In this document: positions 11,715 through 21,680 of the stretch, in pieces
How the letters are laid out: every line of letters begins with the position of its first letter
Position numbering within the stretch: the first letter of the stretch is position 1
NCBI GenBank assembly: GCA_907163375.1
Contig: CAJQUW010010404.1
Span: 62,001 to 126,000, forward strand
Direction of reading: 5' to 3'
DNA: 64,000 bases
Source: Prostheceraeus crozeri
Taxonomy: Eukaryota; Platyhelminthes; Polycladida; Euryleptidae
Position numbers and translations under genes: made by a program
The notes under the pieces: model-generated
The model's input: the letters and a program-made list of their open reading frames with translations, nothing else
Database searches by the model: none
What the model was told of the DNA's origin: nothing

Positions 11715-12256
11715 TCAAGACGACTCTATTGGATCGGACTGGAAATTTCCGGTTAGAAGGTAGCGATAGCCACGAGACCAAAGATATTGAACTAGTTCAC
11801 ATACTGCTCGACAGGTTTGATTCCGGACATCAATCAACGAAAGTTGCTCAGTTAAATAATTCAGTTTCATGTGGTCGTCTTCGGAATCAAGAACATCACC
11901 ATACAACTCTATGGTAGTCATTGCCTTCTCAAATATGTCATTGATGAGATTCGTCTCAAAAGAAGCTAAGCTTGCCATGACATTGACCACTTGCGAACAA
12001 CATTGAAACATGGTGATTTCATGTCTTAAATTCGGTAATGAAGGACAATTTTATCAGCAGTGCTAGCAACGAAACTCACATCTTCTTCCTCTGTCAGCGA
12101 GCACACTACTTTCGGTATGTGATCACTTAATTGGAGTTTGATAAAAATCAGACGATTTTGATCTTTTAGCACATGATATCTCGTCGGAATAACATAATTT
12201 TGTAATTTGTCATACAAAAAAACTGTATAAACTGGACAGACTGTCTGTCTGATCAT
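11715..12256 (-). CDS. Hypothetical protein pieces
   Basis: Two adjacent minus-strand frames (12026-12256 and 11715-12011) could be parts of one gene, perhaps continuing into 11179-11445. They contain KVVCSLTEEEDVSFVASTAD and MASLASFETNLINDIFEKAM. No family is recognised. A split or intron between them cannot be resolved. Confidence 0.25.
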
Positions 12257-12843
12257 CTTTGAAATATTTGTTCACTTTTATCGTACCTAAGCATGTCAGT
12301 TTCACGGCATTGATTTGGAAGGGAGTTTGAAGATCACGTAATCTTTTCCTTTGGTGACATATAGGACAGATGATTTGGAAAAATGCTATGAATTGCCGTA
12401 GAAGTAAGAATCACCCACTTCAGTTGTCCTCGTGATTCTTTCCTGTCTCGATTGGCATCTGTTCTATCTTTCGGGAAATCAGAGCTGTGGAAATGAACAG
12501 GACAAACTCTTGAAAATCTTGTTGGTTCTTGGTATCTTTCTTAGCCACTCTCGCTCGGCGCAAATTTTCATTAGTTGGAATCCGATGGAAGGAAACATTT
12601 CGTTGACATTTATTATACACATCAGCATGAGCATTGCGGAATACATTACTTGTATGGCATGACTTTATTGTAGAATGAAAAGTTGACTGAATATTTGAAT
12701 TCTACACTATCAATCTACAGTGATGATCATAAAAAATGGACCACCTAAATTTTGTCAGTTACAGATTCAAATTTGGCAGAGAAATGAAAATAGCCGTTGA
12801 AACAAAATTTTCTTTGCTGCTCAGTGGCTCTGTAGAGCCAGTT

Positions 12844-12859
12844 GGCTCTTAAAAGGGCC
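12844..12859. other. Perfect 6-bp hairpin with 4-nt loop
   Basis: GGCTCT-TAAA-AGGGCC on the plus strand (GGCCCT-TTTA-AGAGCC on the minus strand) matches the histone stem-loop geometry but is followed by AAC or CAT rather than ACC. It lies just past the Tc1 stop on the minus strand. It could be chance or transposon-derived. Confidence 0.35.
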
Positions 12860-12882
12860 CATGGTACGCTAGCTGGTGGTCA

Positions 12883-13720
12883 CTAATATTTTGTAACCTC
12901 ACCAGAAAGTTCAATCACTTGTCGAATCCGGGAAGGCATGCTTTTGATCAGGCGGTTGATTATTTCTTGATCTAAACTCTCCCACGTTTGCCTTAGCAAA
13001 GTTTCAAGTCGAGGAAGACCATCTCCAGGAAGAATTGATCGCCTCACATCGCGCTCCTGTAAACTCCAGACATTTTCAATTGGATTGAGGTCTGATGAGC
13101 AAGCGGGCCATTTCAAAGTTTGTATGCCGGCTTGAGCTTTGAATGAATTAGTTACACAACTCCTGTGACAAGTGGCATTGTCGTCCATGTAAAACCAGTT
13201 GGAGGAAGGATCACCCAATTGGGTAGACAATGGAAGAATGTGCCTTTGCAAAATATTCACATGTCTATCGGAATTCATGTTATCCCTTTGGAAATGGAGT
13301 TCAGTTTGGCCATTCATCCATATCGCAGCCCAAATCAGCAGTCTTCCACCTCCTTGATTCATAAGAAATGTCAAATGATCAGGAATTGCATCACCTGACT
13401 TCATCCAAACTCTCAAACGGCCATCGCGACCTCAGAGACAGACAGAAGCTTCATCACTCCAAACAACTCGATTCCATTGAGAATGCCAGTGCCAATGTTG
13501 CATCGCCCACTTCAGTCTCAAACTCTTGTGGTTGGTGGTCAACTCGATCCCTGATGGTCTCTTACGGCTTTTGAAGTGTTCACTTTTCAGACGACGTCTC
13601 GCTGTTACGGCAGAAGCCGTCGGCTGTCGAAGTGAACTCCTCAACTCGGCTGAAGACAAAGAAGGATAGTTTCTTACCAAGCGAATAATCATCCGATCAG
13701 TTCGAAAACGTGTCTTTCTT
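12883..13720 (-). pseudogene. Tc1/mariner transposase (DD34E), frameshifted
   Basis: The N-terminal helix-turn-helix part is at 13432-13692 (RLVRNYPSLSSAELRSSL, WAMQHWHWH, VVWSDEASVCL, which carries the first catalytic Asp). After a frame change, 12883-13416 carries WFYMDDNATCHRS (second Asp) and SSDLNPIENVW (Glu). The order and spacing are those of Tc1 DD34E transposases. The frame change near 13420 inactivates it. Confidence 0.85.
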
Positions 13721-13800
13721 TTCCGACCGGATCCAACTTTTCTGGAAAGGGAGAAAAAAATAGTTTTCCACCATGGACGGTGGTCTTTGGGACGCCTACT

Positions 13801-14273
13801 TTTCGGCTAACTAGGGTTAATGATTTTTTACTATATAGCCAAAATAAATAACATCACGACAAAAAGAACACATCGAGCCAAAACTTCCACAAACCTTTGT
13901 GGAAAATGCAATAGAGCCAAACTTAAGCTCTACACTACCTCACTCATCTTCAAGTAAAGTTTCATCTAAATCCATCCAATACTCTGTCCTACACAGCCTT
14001 CACAAACTGTCCTTCTGACAAAAGAGCAGAAACATTGCCCTTCAAAAATACCTTCGCATGCTTCGAATCAGTCATCATGACATACGATGAATTCAAAATC
14101 GAATGGAAATTTTGTTTACAACTTATCTGGGTCAACACTTTGATCTGACTATGCAGACGTCTAGACATCATAGATATTCAATGTCTGAAAATGTCAAAAA
14201 TCAATTCATAGACAACTAGATGAATATGAATTACATTAGTCAGGGAAATCTTAGATATGGACATTCATCTGAA
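13801..14273. other. No gene recognised
   Basis: AT-rich sequence between the Tc1 remnant and the right arm of the inverted duplication. Only a short frame (13989-14171 on the minus strand) is open, and nothing is recognisable in it. Confidence 0.5.
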
Positions 14274-15269
14274 TATTTAGTAGTTCCCAGCACTGCTGAG
14301 ATGAAAATGTGTTGCGTCCTCATTGAATTGCATGCAATTGCACTATTGTTGATGATCTGATGCATAATGAGATACCGGAAACTCATCAGAAATACTTTGA
14401 ATGGACCCATAGACCAGGTCGTTTGAGAGCTGCTTTCAGTCCCTCTTGATCTTCTCAGGATACACTCGGAACAAACTGAGAATAAATTTAACTATCGGAC
14501 ATTCTTTTTTGCAAGAAGGGTGTATGGACAATCTTAAAGTCATAAAGAATACATTTTGAGTTCATCAACTTCACAACATTTTCTTATGATGATAAACGAT
14601 TTAGCACAATCATTTTAATTTGGGGTAAAATTACAATTGAAGCAGAGCGATTACGGGACATAGATAAAAATAGCGAATCTATTGAGTCGAACATACCAGA
14701 AGGAATTTGTCAAGCGCTTTTTTAAACTTCAATTGAAGCACATTTTGCAAATTCACTTTTATCAGATGGCTTCTCTCTAACTTCGGGTTTATTACAATGT
14801 GCCGCATTTTGTATTTCAAAATGAACATTGTTAGTCCAGATGATAACAAATTTAATGTGGGTTTTGAATATTGATTATTAATTTATTGAACGTTCAACAA
14901 ATAGAAAGCTTGGATGAATTAAGCTTTGAATAACATAGCATTGATGCATGTATCGTGTGCTCTCCAATAGATTTCCAGGGTTGCATTTCTTAATGGACTT
15001 CTTTTTTGAGAGGGCCTGTATTAATGTAGTGTTTATGCATTATTTTACCTGACATTCCAGGATTGCTAATGAAGTGCATGCGTGCATACGCAGGTGCGAA
15101 GCGTCAACTAAAGATAAAGCGTAAAAGCAATACGTCATTTGCATGAATGTAGTCCACTGTGTCATTAAAAAGCAACATAGCATGGAACGTATGACATACA
15201 TGAAAGCTAATCAAAGATGATATTGGAATACAGCAATAAATTGTGTAATTTTCCAATTTAGTGGCTTCA

Positions 15270-15890
15270 GATAGGGATGTTGGCCTACATTCCTCACCGT
15301 ACTTTCCAAATGAAGCCCCACTTCCAACCTTGGTTTACACCAGAATGTGCAGCTGCAACCTGCCAGCGTGACCACTTTTTCCATAAGTATAAGCGGGAGA
15401 GTACTGCTGGCAATCTTGAATTGTACAAAACCGCACGTAGAAATTGCAAGGAAACCATGCATCAGGCCAAAAGCCGTTACGCTTTGTATGTACGGAAGTC
15501 CATTGCTATACGAAAGCTTGACTCTGAGGACTTCTGGAGGATTTACAACACCGTCACCAATAGGAACAAATCCTCCATCCCAGCACCTCGTCATGCCGAA
15601 GTTAGTACTTATATGGCGACAACCTCAGCAGACATAGTCGAGCTTCTTTGCAGGGAGTTTGCGAAGAATTCATCATTAGACGATGGAGGTAGAATTCCAC
15701 CTCCAATTCCCACGCGCACTGATGAGACAGTTAGTCCTCCTTCAGTCACAGTCCGAAACCTCAAAAAGATCATTGCAGGTCTCGATAGCTCTAAGTCCAG
15801 TGGACCAGATGGCATCCCGGTTTCGGTCTTCAAGCATCTCTCACCTGAGCTTTCTCCACTTTTATCCAAACTGTTCAGTTGATATAGATA
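15270..15890 (+). pseudogene. Non-LTR retrotransposon (LINE) ORF2 fragment
   Basis: The frame carries HRTFQMKPHFQPWFTPECAA, then RNCKETMHQAKSRYALYVRK and DFWRIYNTVTNRNKSSIP. It ends at the start of the reverse transcriptase domain with IIAGLDSSKSSGPDGIPVSV and LSPELSPLLSKLFS. This linker plus RT motif pattern is typical of Jockey/CR1-like LINE ORF2 proteins. It is cut off after RT motif 1, with no catalytic YADD-type box. Confidence 0.85.
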
Positions 15891-15951
15891 TCTTAGTAGT
15901 CCCTGCATTAGTCAAGCAGTTTTATGCTACACTGACAACTTCTGAACGAGC

Positions 15952-16184
15952 ATGGCAACATCTAGTATATTTTCGTTCACAACCGATGCTGAAATTGCAA
16001 GAAATATGCAGGAAGTTATTCGAAAACATACGATTCAAGAAGCCAAATGGACTATGAAACTTTTCCAACTCTGGTTCACTCAATGGAAAGTGCAATTGAA
16101 TGACCCACTCAAAGTTCTAAAAGATATTGATGAGTTCAATAAATCTGATGCGAAATATTGTCTGAAGTATTTTTTTCAGACGTG
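15952..16184 (+). pseudogene. Crypton-like tyrosine recombinase, N-terminal part
   Basis: Begins MATSSIFSFTTDAEIARNMQ and includes KWTMKLFQLWFTQWKVQLND and DEFNKSDAKYCLKYFFQT. The K(W/A)...F..W..Q pattern followed by the CLK.FF helix is like the N-terminal region of Crypton/DUF3504 proteins. The gene is cut by element A; the remainder resumes at 42072. The uninterrupted paralogue is at 8045-8300. Confidence 0.6.
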
Positions 16185-16836
16185 AGTAGTAAGGAATCCT
16201 TCCAACTTCGCACAGCGCCCCCGTCTCTGGAGCGCGAGTTGGATTGGTGTGGTTCTGGGTCGACCGGCCGGGTGTGTCTTGGTCGACCGTCGTTGTTGTT
16301 CGTGGCTGCCGGTCTTTGTTTTTCGTGTGTAGGATTGGTTATAGGGTTATTTTGTGTTTAGATTTGGTTTCCTGATGAAATTCTGCATCGACATGTTGTG
16401 TTTCTTGGGTGTAGGTGTGGTCTAGCTGTGTTTTTGCGTGTTTTTGAGTGAGAAACTGGCTGTAGCGGCTAAACGAAGCCTCGTACGTGGAAATGGACGT
16501 CCGATTTGGACTTTTTGGCCAATTTTGGGTTTAGGAGAGTTGTTTCCAGCGTCATAGGGCTAAAAATGAAGAACTTCGATCCCCCCTCGGCAGCGTTCTT
16601 CCAACTTTGGTTCTAGAGATCGTAGAAAGTCGTACAATAGCTCGTTTGAAAGCTAAGAGTGCCACAAATTCATTGGAAAGCACAGTTTGACCCTATCTTT
16701 CTTTGCTGAGGCTTCAGAGTGACATTGAGACTTTTGGCCATGTTAGAGAGCCATTAGAGGGTTTTTGAGTTCTGTTTTTGGCTCCAGCGGGCGAACGAAG
16801 CATCGGACGAGAAAACTCAGACCAGATTTGGAATCA
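16185..16836 (+). repeat. Element A left ITR
   Basis: Matches 41110-42065 in reverse complement. It includes the family core (GTAGAAAGTCGTACAATAGC at 16630, then TCGTTTGAAAGCTAAGAGTG) and GCGGCTAAACGAAGCCTCG. The right ITR carries a tandem duplication of about 330 bp, so it is longer. Confidence 0.9.
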
Positions 16837-16890
16837 GCTTGATGTCATTGGCCAATGAGGAGCACATCCAATGAGAATCCAGCAATTCTT

Positions 16891-16898
16891 TATAAATA
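16891..16898 (+). promoter_or_regulatory. TATA box of the first element A gene
   Basis: TATAAATA at 16891-16898 lies about 100 bp before the ATG at 16995, just inside the left ITR. Confidence 0.5.
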
Positions 16899-16994
16899 AT
16901 GAGGTTTTCAGAGTGACAATCATTCTATCTTTGAGTCGCACAGGTGTCGGACGCACGTTCTCCCTCTACATTCCTATTATATTATCCATCTGAA

Positions 16995-17776
16995 ATGGTG
17001 AGTCGGGACCTTCCTCTCCTCTCCTTCCTTGAGTGCTAACTTAATAGCATCTCTTTTATTTTCAGGCACCTACTACATCTACTACATTTACAGGACAAGA
17101 TAGTGCTCAGACGTTACAAGGATCTCTACAATCAGATCGTCTTATGTTGAGGCCAGTAGAAGAGACAACAAAGGTACATAATCCCACCCCACTACAGCGT
17201 AAATTTAGACAAGCCATACGTTATTACGATCATGGTATAGTATTGTAAACGGGAATGATTCCTTCCACTGAAGTGAAGATATTGAACAATCAGTATGGGG
17301 ACTACGTAGTCATTCCTGTGAATCCATGCATTCGTCGCCAACTCGATATTATTGAAGAGTTTGCAACATTAAATATGGACATCCGCACTCCCCTTAGCAA
17401 GGAATGGAAGGCGAGAGACGACAATGATACTCCATATAGAAAGATTTAAAATTTTAGTGGTAAAAAGATTTCTATACCACTATCGCATTGGTGCTCACAC
17501 TATAAAAAGGAAGGAGATGAAGTGACACCCATCAGATGTGAAGACCTCGCAGAAGGCACTTGGAATATTGGTTTTGCTATCAGTGGAATATATTATGGCT
17601 ATCACCAGAACAACAAATTAGCCTCTATATCGATGCATGCTCAATCCATCCTATATATACCAAAGCAACAAGACGTTCATGACATTATTGATCAAATCCT
17701 CAACGAGAGCGGTACAAAGCCCAAGTCAGAGAAGAATGCTTCCGCTAAACGCAAGCTAAAGAAGGAGAATCAGTAG
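16995..17776 (+). pseudogene. famY protein (unknown, conserved in A and B), spliced, broken
   Basis: Exon 1 ends with the start codon (ATG 16995-16997). The intron 16998-17065 (68 nt, GTGAGT...TTTTCAG, CTAAC branch-like motif) is followed by exon 2 beginning with an Ala codon. The coding sequence is interrupted by a stop near 17246 and a break at 17449-17522. Conserved pieces: IPVNPCIRRQLDIIEEF, and GTWNIGFAISGIYYGYHQN followed by LASISM. Paralogues at 47996-48663 and 50352-50987 share IP.D.W.R.Q.., L-GKGFYSFEI and Y.GP. All three are about 200-230 aa. No domain is recognised. It always lies near the exonuclease, so a role in DNA replication or repair is a guess. Confidence 0.6.
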
Positions 17777-17810
17777 TCTTTACCTATCTCTACCGTATGA
17801 CAATTCGTTC

Positions 17811-17936
17811 ATGTGCTTTGAGTGTCGTAGACGTGGACTTATCAGATATATTTTACTTCTTCGCTGCCATCACGTTATTCGTGTATTTTGTCGTGAACAG
17901 CATCAATGTACTTCATCATTTTGTAATATGTTGTAG
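17811..17936 (+). CDS. Small zinc-finger protein (41 aa or part of a larger exon)
   Basis: The frame reads MCFECRRRGLIRYI, then RCHHVIRVFC and HQC: CxxC, CHH and C-x6-C spacing that could bind two zinc ions. The same pattern occurs in element B (VCSECGKRGLVRYI, HCNHVVCIFC, HMC; 48641-48829), in both cases between famY and the exonuclease. Such a short C4/C3H finger may be a RING-like or treble-clef fold. It may be spliced to neighbours, since both downstream exonuclease frames begin after an acceptor-like TTTAG or TGTAG. Confidence 0.55.
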   Translation: MCFECRRRGLIRYILLLRCHHVIRVFCREQHQCTSSFCNML

Positions 17937-17985
17937 GACTCTTCATCAGATAAGTAAACATTTGTAATTTCCTTTTTAGTCATCT

Positions 17986-18472
17986 ATCATCATTTTTATG
18001 GATTGTGAGGGTGAACCTGCACAGGAGCTCAGTGCTATTGCTATGGACAATTGGTCGTATCAAGTTGTTAGTGTCTACCATCAACATGCCAACTGTGATC
18101 CCAACGCTGATAGCTGGGCGAGAAAACACATCCATGGACTTAATCAGCAATAATTGCAAGACTATGGCTTTTCTAATGAATGTGCTCTTCTTATTGTGCT
18201 TTTAACGTTGTATGTATCTTTTGCAATGATCCTACTAAGGAGAAGAAACTATTTCCAAATCTAATCATCAATGATATTCTACTTCCACCTTGGGATAGTA
18301 GAGTTAATCAACACTATCATGAAGTCACTAAACGTTTTAAGGAATTGAGTGTTCCTATTTTAAATGTTCGTTGTAGTCGCTACATTCATAATCAATGCTT
18401 TTTTCCCCCATATCTCAACACTGCTAGAGTAATGCTTGGTCATCATTGTTCTTTATATGATAGCTACCAACT
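17986..18472 (+). pseudogene. DEDDh-type exonuclease, 5' part, split by LTR element
   Basis: The frame opens IIFMDCEGEPAQELSAI, with Asp-x-Glu as exonuclease motif I. It continues through SVYHQHANCDPNADSWARKH and IHGLN, a stop near 18153, then after frame changes a conserved NDPTKE (candidate motif II) and LPPWDSRVNQHYH. It ends with HHCSLYD, fitting the His-x4-Asp motif III. The homologue in element B (48848-49415) has IFIDSEGTPIQEL, GNDSE and WHFSLYD. At 18472 the LTR retrotransposon interrupts the gene; coding similarity resumes at about 21557. The family was inferred from motifs only. Confidence 0.6.
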
Positions 18473-18792
18473 TGCTTTAGCCCACAACTGAGTATTGAAA
18501 ACAAGTTTTAATACTCTCACACGTCCGTGCTGTTTATTTGTCAAACGACAGCTTATATAGCTCTGGATGAGCCAAGTTAACAAAAATCAGCATTGATGCA
18601 TTTTAACTAACAGAACAATAGCAATGTCCACAACGCGCACTTTGAATTTCACTTTCGATTCTGCATATCCACGCTTTGAGGTGAGTGTGCTTTGATCGCG
18701 GCAAAGGCGCATCGGGCTCGGAGATTCCACACGCTCGCTAGACAGCAGATGTAGTAGAACGCGATAGGAGATTTGAGCAGATAGCTGTCACA
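18473..18792 (-). repeat. 3' LTR
   Basis: Same 320 bp as 21221-21540. The shared sequence continues 14 bp further (GATTCCTCCCCGTT) on the high-coordinate side of both copies, which is unusual for the flank of a 5' LTR. Confidence 0.9.
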
Positions 18793-18816
18793 GATTCCTC
18801 CCCGTTGAGAAATCGC

Positions 18817-19242
18817 TTAACCACCGAGGAGCAGTTCGCACTCCTGAGCTTCGGCGGAGAGGCTGCTGTTGGGGTGTGTTTGTGTAAGGTGCAGAGGTGT
18901 GTGTTGTAGTGTTCTGTGAGTTGGTGCAAGAGGAACAGAGACGTCTGTTTGTGTAGAGGGACTAGATTCGGATGTCGGCAATTCAAGAGGCAGAGGGGAA
19001 AGCGGCGGAGCTGCAGACGATGAAGACTGTGTCCGTGCGGTGCCAGGTGTAAGTTGAGGATGAGGAGGTGCAGGTGACGTAGGTAGTGCAGGTGACGTAG
19101 GTAGTACAGGTACAGACTGAGACACGTTGGAAGACTCTCCTTCAGCCGTTGATGCAGTTGGTGAAGTTGGTGCGTTAATATTGATCTGATCTATGTGCCG
19201 CCGATGTAAGGTGCCATCGCTCAAGTCAATGACGTGAAACAT
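18817..19242 (-). CDS. Pol C-terminal region (after integrase), Pro/Ser-rich
   Basis: Begins FHVIDLSDGTLHRRHIDQI, the usual C-terminal integrase/GPY-like segment of gypsy Pol, followed by a long Pro/Ser/Thr-rich tail (PTSPALPTSPAPPHP). It is separated from the Gag-integrase frame by about 200 bp and a frame change, so it was probably once the end of the same polyprotein. Confidence 0.65.
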   Translation of the reverse strand: MFHVIDLSDGTLHRRHIDQININAPTSPTASTAEGESSNVSQSVPVLPTSPALPTSPAPPHPQLTPGTARTQSSSSAAPPLSPLPLELPTSESSPSTQTDVSVPLAPTHRTLQHTPLHLTQTHPNSSLSAEAQECELLLGG

Positions 19243-19445
19243 TTACTGACCCATTGAATTTAAGAGGAGACCACTAGAAGGCCGATTGTTGTTGCCTCTA
19301 TAGAAAGTCACATCGGTAGAGTCGAGATTCGCCGTGGTTCTGGCTCAAGAACTGACGGGCTTTTACCGGTACTCGCATGAGTGGAATTCCTGTATTGAAT
19401 TAGAAAGGCGTCGATGCTTTCCCACAGATCGTCTAAAGTTTGTGG

Positions 19446-20870
19446 CTATTGAGCGAAGATGGCGGTCTTGAGCGCTTTCACAAAATTCTCAGCCAATCCG
19501 TTAGACTGACGATGTCTCGGGGCGGTGAAGACTGACCGGCAGCCGATTGATTGCAGCCAAGCGTGTTGCGATTCAGCTGTGAATTGCGAGCCGTTATCGC
19601 TTACCAAAGCTTGTGGCACTCCCTCCCTCGCAAAACATCGTCTGAGAGCCCACTTAGTGAAGTCTGCATTAGCGGTAGCTGTTAGGAATACATCTGGGTA
19701 CTTGGAGAAGGAGTCTTCAATGATCCATGCGTAGTACTTTTGCAAAAACGGGCCGCAGAAGTCAACATGAACTCGCTGCATGGGCTTGTAAGTGACTGGC
19801 CACGGGTTCCAATGAGGATAAGTTCGTGGTTTCCGACAACACTCTTCGCATTGCTGCAGATAGTTGCTAATGTCGTTGTTGATCGTGGGCCACCAGCACA
19901 GCATTCTAGCTAGAGATTTCATCTTATCTCTCCCCAGGTGCCCGAGATACAAGTGCTTAAGCATGGCATCTCGACAAGTGGGTGGTATTAGGATGCAGTC
20001 GTTGTACGCAATAATGCCATCTATTTGAATGCGTAGGTCGGTTCTTTTGGCGTGGAGTTCTGGGAATCGTTTGCGTGCTGTTAGAGACCATCCGTTTCTA
20101 AGACCAGCGAGAACAGGTCCATAGGCCAATTTGGTTTCGTGGATAAGACGGTTGCGGTCAATCGGAAGCGGATTAACAATGTAGGAATCCACTTGCTGAG
20201 GAGAATCACTCTCTGCGTACCTCGACAGAAAATCGGCGTGGGGAATTTGCTTTCCAGGCTTATGCATGATGACGTAATCGTGATGTTGTGAAGTTGAGCG
20301 GGAAGTTCCATGATTTGACGTTGACGTAATGTGAACCTCTGAAACTTGACTAGAGATAGCGGTGTTCACATCGTCCCAGGTCTCTAAGAGTGCTTTAGCC
20401 TTTCTATAGGTTAGAGACGGTTCCCTGAGTAAGCGTTTCTGTATCTCCGGTTCATTGACTCCGGCTACTATTCGGTCACGTAGCTGGGTTTCGAGTCCTG
20501 ACCCAAAATTGCACTTCGCCGACTGCTTTCGAATGCGCAGTAAAAACTGTCGCAAGTTCTCATCTCCCCGGCGGACGATGTTGTGAAAGCGGGCACGCTC
20601 CGATGTCTCGAAATGTACTGGTCGCAGATGCTTCATGAGTAAACCCTCCAGGGCGGGTTCCGTCATCGAGCCGATGTTGTCCGGATGAGCGAGATCCTTG
20701 AGTAGATCGTAGGCCTCATCGCCTATCATGGTGAGGTAGAAGGCAATCTCGTTGGACTTGTCGATTATGGGATTCGTTCTGACGTAGAATGCAAACCGCT
20801 CGTGCCAGTTTGGGAACCCGGCCGGTTTGTTGATGTCGATCTTCTCCAAACAGCGTTCCATACTTACCAC
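19446..20870 (-). CDS. Gag-integrase fusion of gypsy-like element (474 aa)
   Basis: Residues 1-190 are a Ty3/gypsy Gag-like capsid domain (AGFPNWHERFAFYVRT, ENLRQFLLRIRKQSAKC). Near residue 200 it joins the very end of RNase H (HKPGKQIPHADFLSRY). Residues 290-470 are the integrase, with the HHCC zinc finger (HLYLGHLG, CEEC) and a D,D35E core (HVDFCGPF, LVSDNGSQF, SNGLAENFVKAL). The frame stays open although roughly 2 kb encoding protease, RT and RNase H is absent. Any mobility would need enzymes in trans. Confidence 0.85.
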   Translation of the reverse strand: MVSMERCLEKIDINKPAGFPNWHERFAFYVRTNPIIDKSNEIAFYLTMIGDEAYDLLKDLAHPDNIGSMTEPALEGLLMKHLRPVHFETSERARFHNIVRRGDENLRQFLLRIRKQSAKCNFGSGLETQLRDRIVAGVNEPEIQKRLLREPSLTYRKAKALLETWDDVNTAISSQVSEVHITSTSNHGTSRSTSQHHDYVIMHKPGKQIPHADFLSRYAESDSPQQVDSYIVNPLPIDRNRLIHETKLAYGPVLAGLRNGWSLTARKRFPELHAKRTDLRIQIDGIIAYNDCILIPPTCRDAMLKHLYLGHLGRDKMKSLARMLCWWPTINNDISNYLQQCEECCRKPRTYPHWNPWPVTYKPMQRVHVDFCGPFLQKYYAWIIEDSFSKYPDVFLTATANADFTKWALRRCFAREGVPQALVSDNGSQFTAESQHAWLQSIGCRSVFTAPRHRQSNGLAENFVKALKTAIFAQ

Positions 20871-21220
20871 CTAATCCGAACTTAATCCCTACGAGAAATA
20901 GGAGGACAAGTGAAAGCAGTAGAAGACAACAAAAGAAATAGATGAAACCTATTTATGTGAAGGACTGGGTTTTTCGAAGAACTGACGGCTCTCAGGCGAG
21001 CTGTGCGTCAGTATGAAGTCGAAGAGGATGAGTGGAAATTACTTCTGAACCACTGAAGTTTCAATACGCTCTAACCGAACGTATTGGGCCACCACACGAC
21101 TGTCTACCTGCTTAACCACCAGGGTTAAACAAAAAAACACTCTACCCGAGCGTTTTAGTCCAACTGTGCACTTGCAGTGAGTGCAGTAATAGTAAGCAAA
21201 GGCTGCTGCGCGACGCCAAT

Positions 21221-21540
21221 TGCTTTAGCCCACAACTGAGTATTGAAAACAAGTTTTAATACTCTCACACGTCCGTGCTGTTTATTTGTCAAACGACAGC
21301 TTATATAGCTCTGGATGAGCCAAGTTAACAAAAATCAGCATTGATGCATTTTAACTAACAGAACAATAGCAATGTCCACAACGCGCACTTTGAATTTCAC
21401 TTTCGATTCTGCATATCCACGCTTTGAGGTGAGTGTGCTTTGATCGCGGCAAAGGCGCATCGGGCTCGGAGATTCCACACGCTCGCTAGACAGCAGATGT
21501 AGTAGAACGCGATAGGAGATTTGAGCAGATAGCTGTCACA
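21221..21540 (-). repeat. 5' LTR
   Basis: 320 bp, apparently identical to 18473-18792. The PBS-like TGGCGTCGCG follows it on the minus strand. Confidence 0.9.
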
Positions 21541-21554
21541 GATTCCTCCCCGTT

Positions 21555-21600
21555 TAGATAGTTGTATCTATTTTATCTGCTTCAAACCCAAAATTTGTAA
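21555..21600 (+). pseudogene. 3' end of the DEDDh-type exonuclease
   Basis: Just after the LTR element the frame YLFYLLQTQNL then stop aligns with the end of the element B exonuclease (YLYYCQQHGC). AATAAA at about 21623 follows as poly(A) signal. Confidence 0.5.
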
Positions 21601-21680
21601 TGCATGCCTGTTAAAGTCGTTTAATAAATGCTTTATGAAGAGATTTGTTATTTTCATGCAACCGGTGGGATAGATGAAGG

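Larger units (their letters stand above)
12716..13800 (-). mobile_element. Tc1-like DNA transposon, decayed
   Basis: The left end reads TA then CAGTGATGATCATAAAAAATG at 12717, a Tc1-type tip. The right end is too diverged to place. The transposase lies inside on the minus strand. Confidence 0.65.
14274..16184. repeat. Right arm of inverted segmental duplication
   Basis: Reverse complement of 8175-9577, interrupted by element A at 16184 and resuming at 42066. It retains a LINE fragment and the Crypton N-terminus that the left arm has lost. Bases 14274-15240 contain no gene I can recognise. Confidence 0.85.
18473..21540 (-). mobile_element. Ty3/gypsy-like LTR retrotransposon, internally deleted
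   Basis: Two 320-bp LTRs (18473-18792 and 21221-21540) look identical on reading, which points to a recent insertion. On the minus strand the LTR starts TGTGACAGC and ends AAAGCA. A primer-binding-site candidate TGGCGTCGCGCAGCAGCC follows the 5' LTR, and the purine-rich GGGGAGGAATC precedes the 3' LTR. The internal region encodes Gag joined to integrase; protease, reverse transcriptase and most of RNase H are missing. It interrupts the exonuclease gene of element A. A clear TSD was not found. Confidence 0.9.

Noticed and set aside
19446-20870. Integrase of element A
   Set aside because: The frame lies between two LTRs and is fused to Gag, so it belongs to the nested retrotransposon and not to the Polinton.
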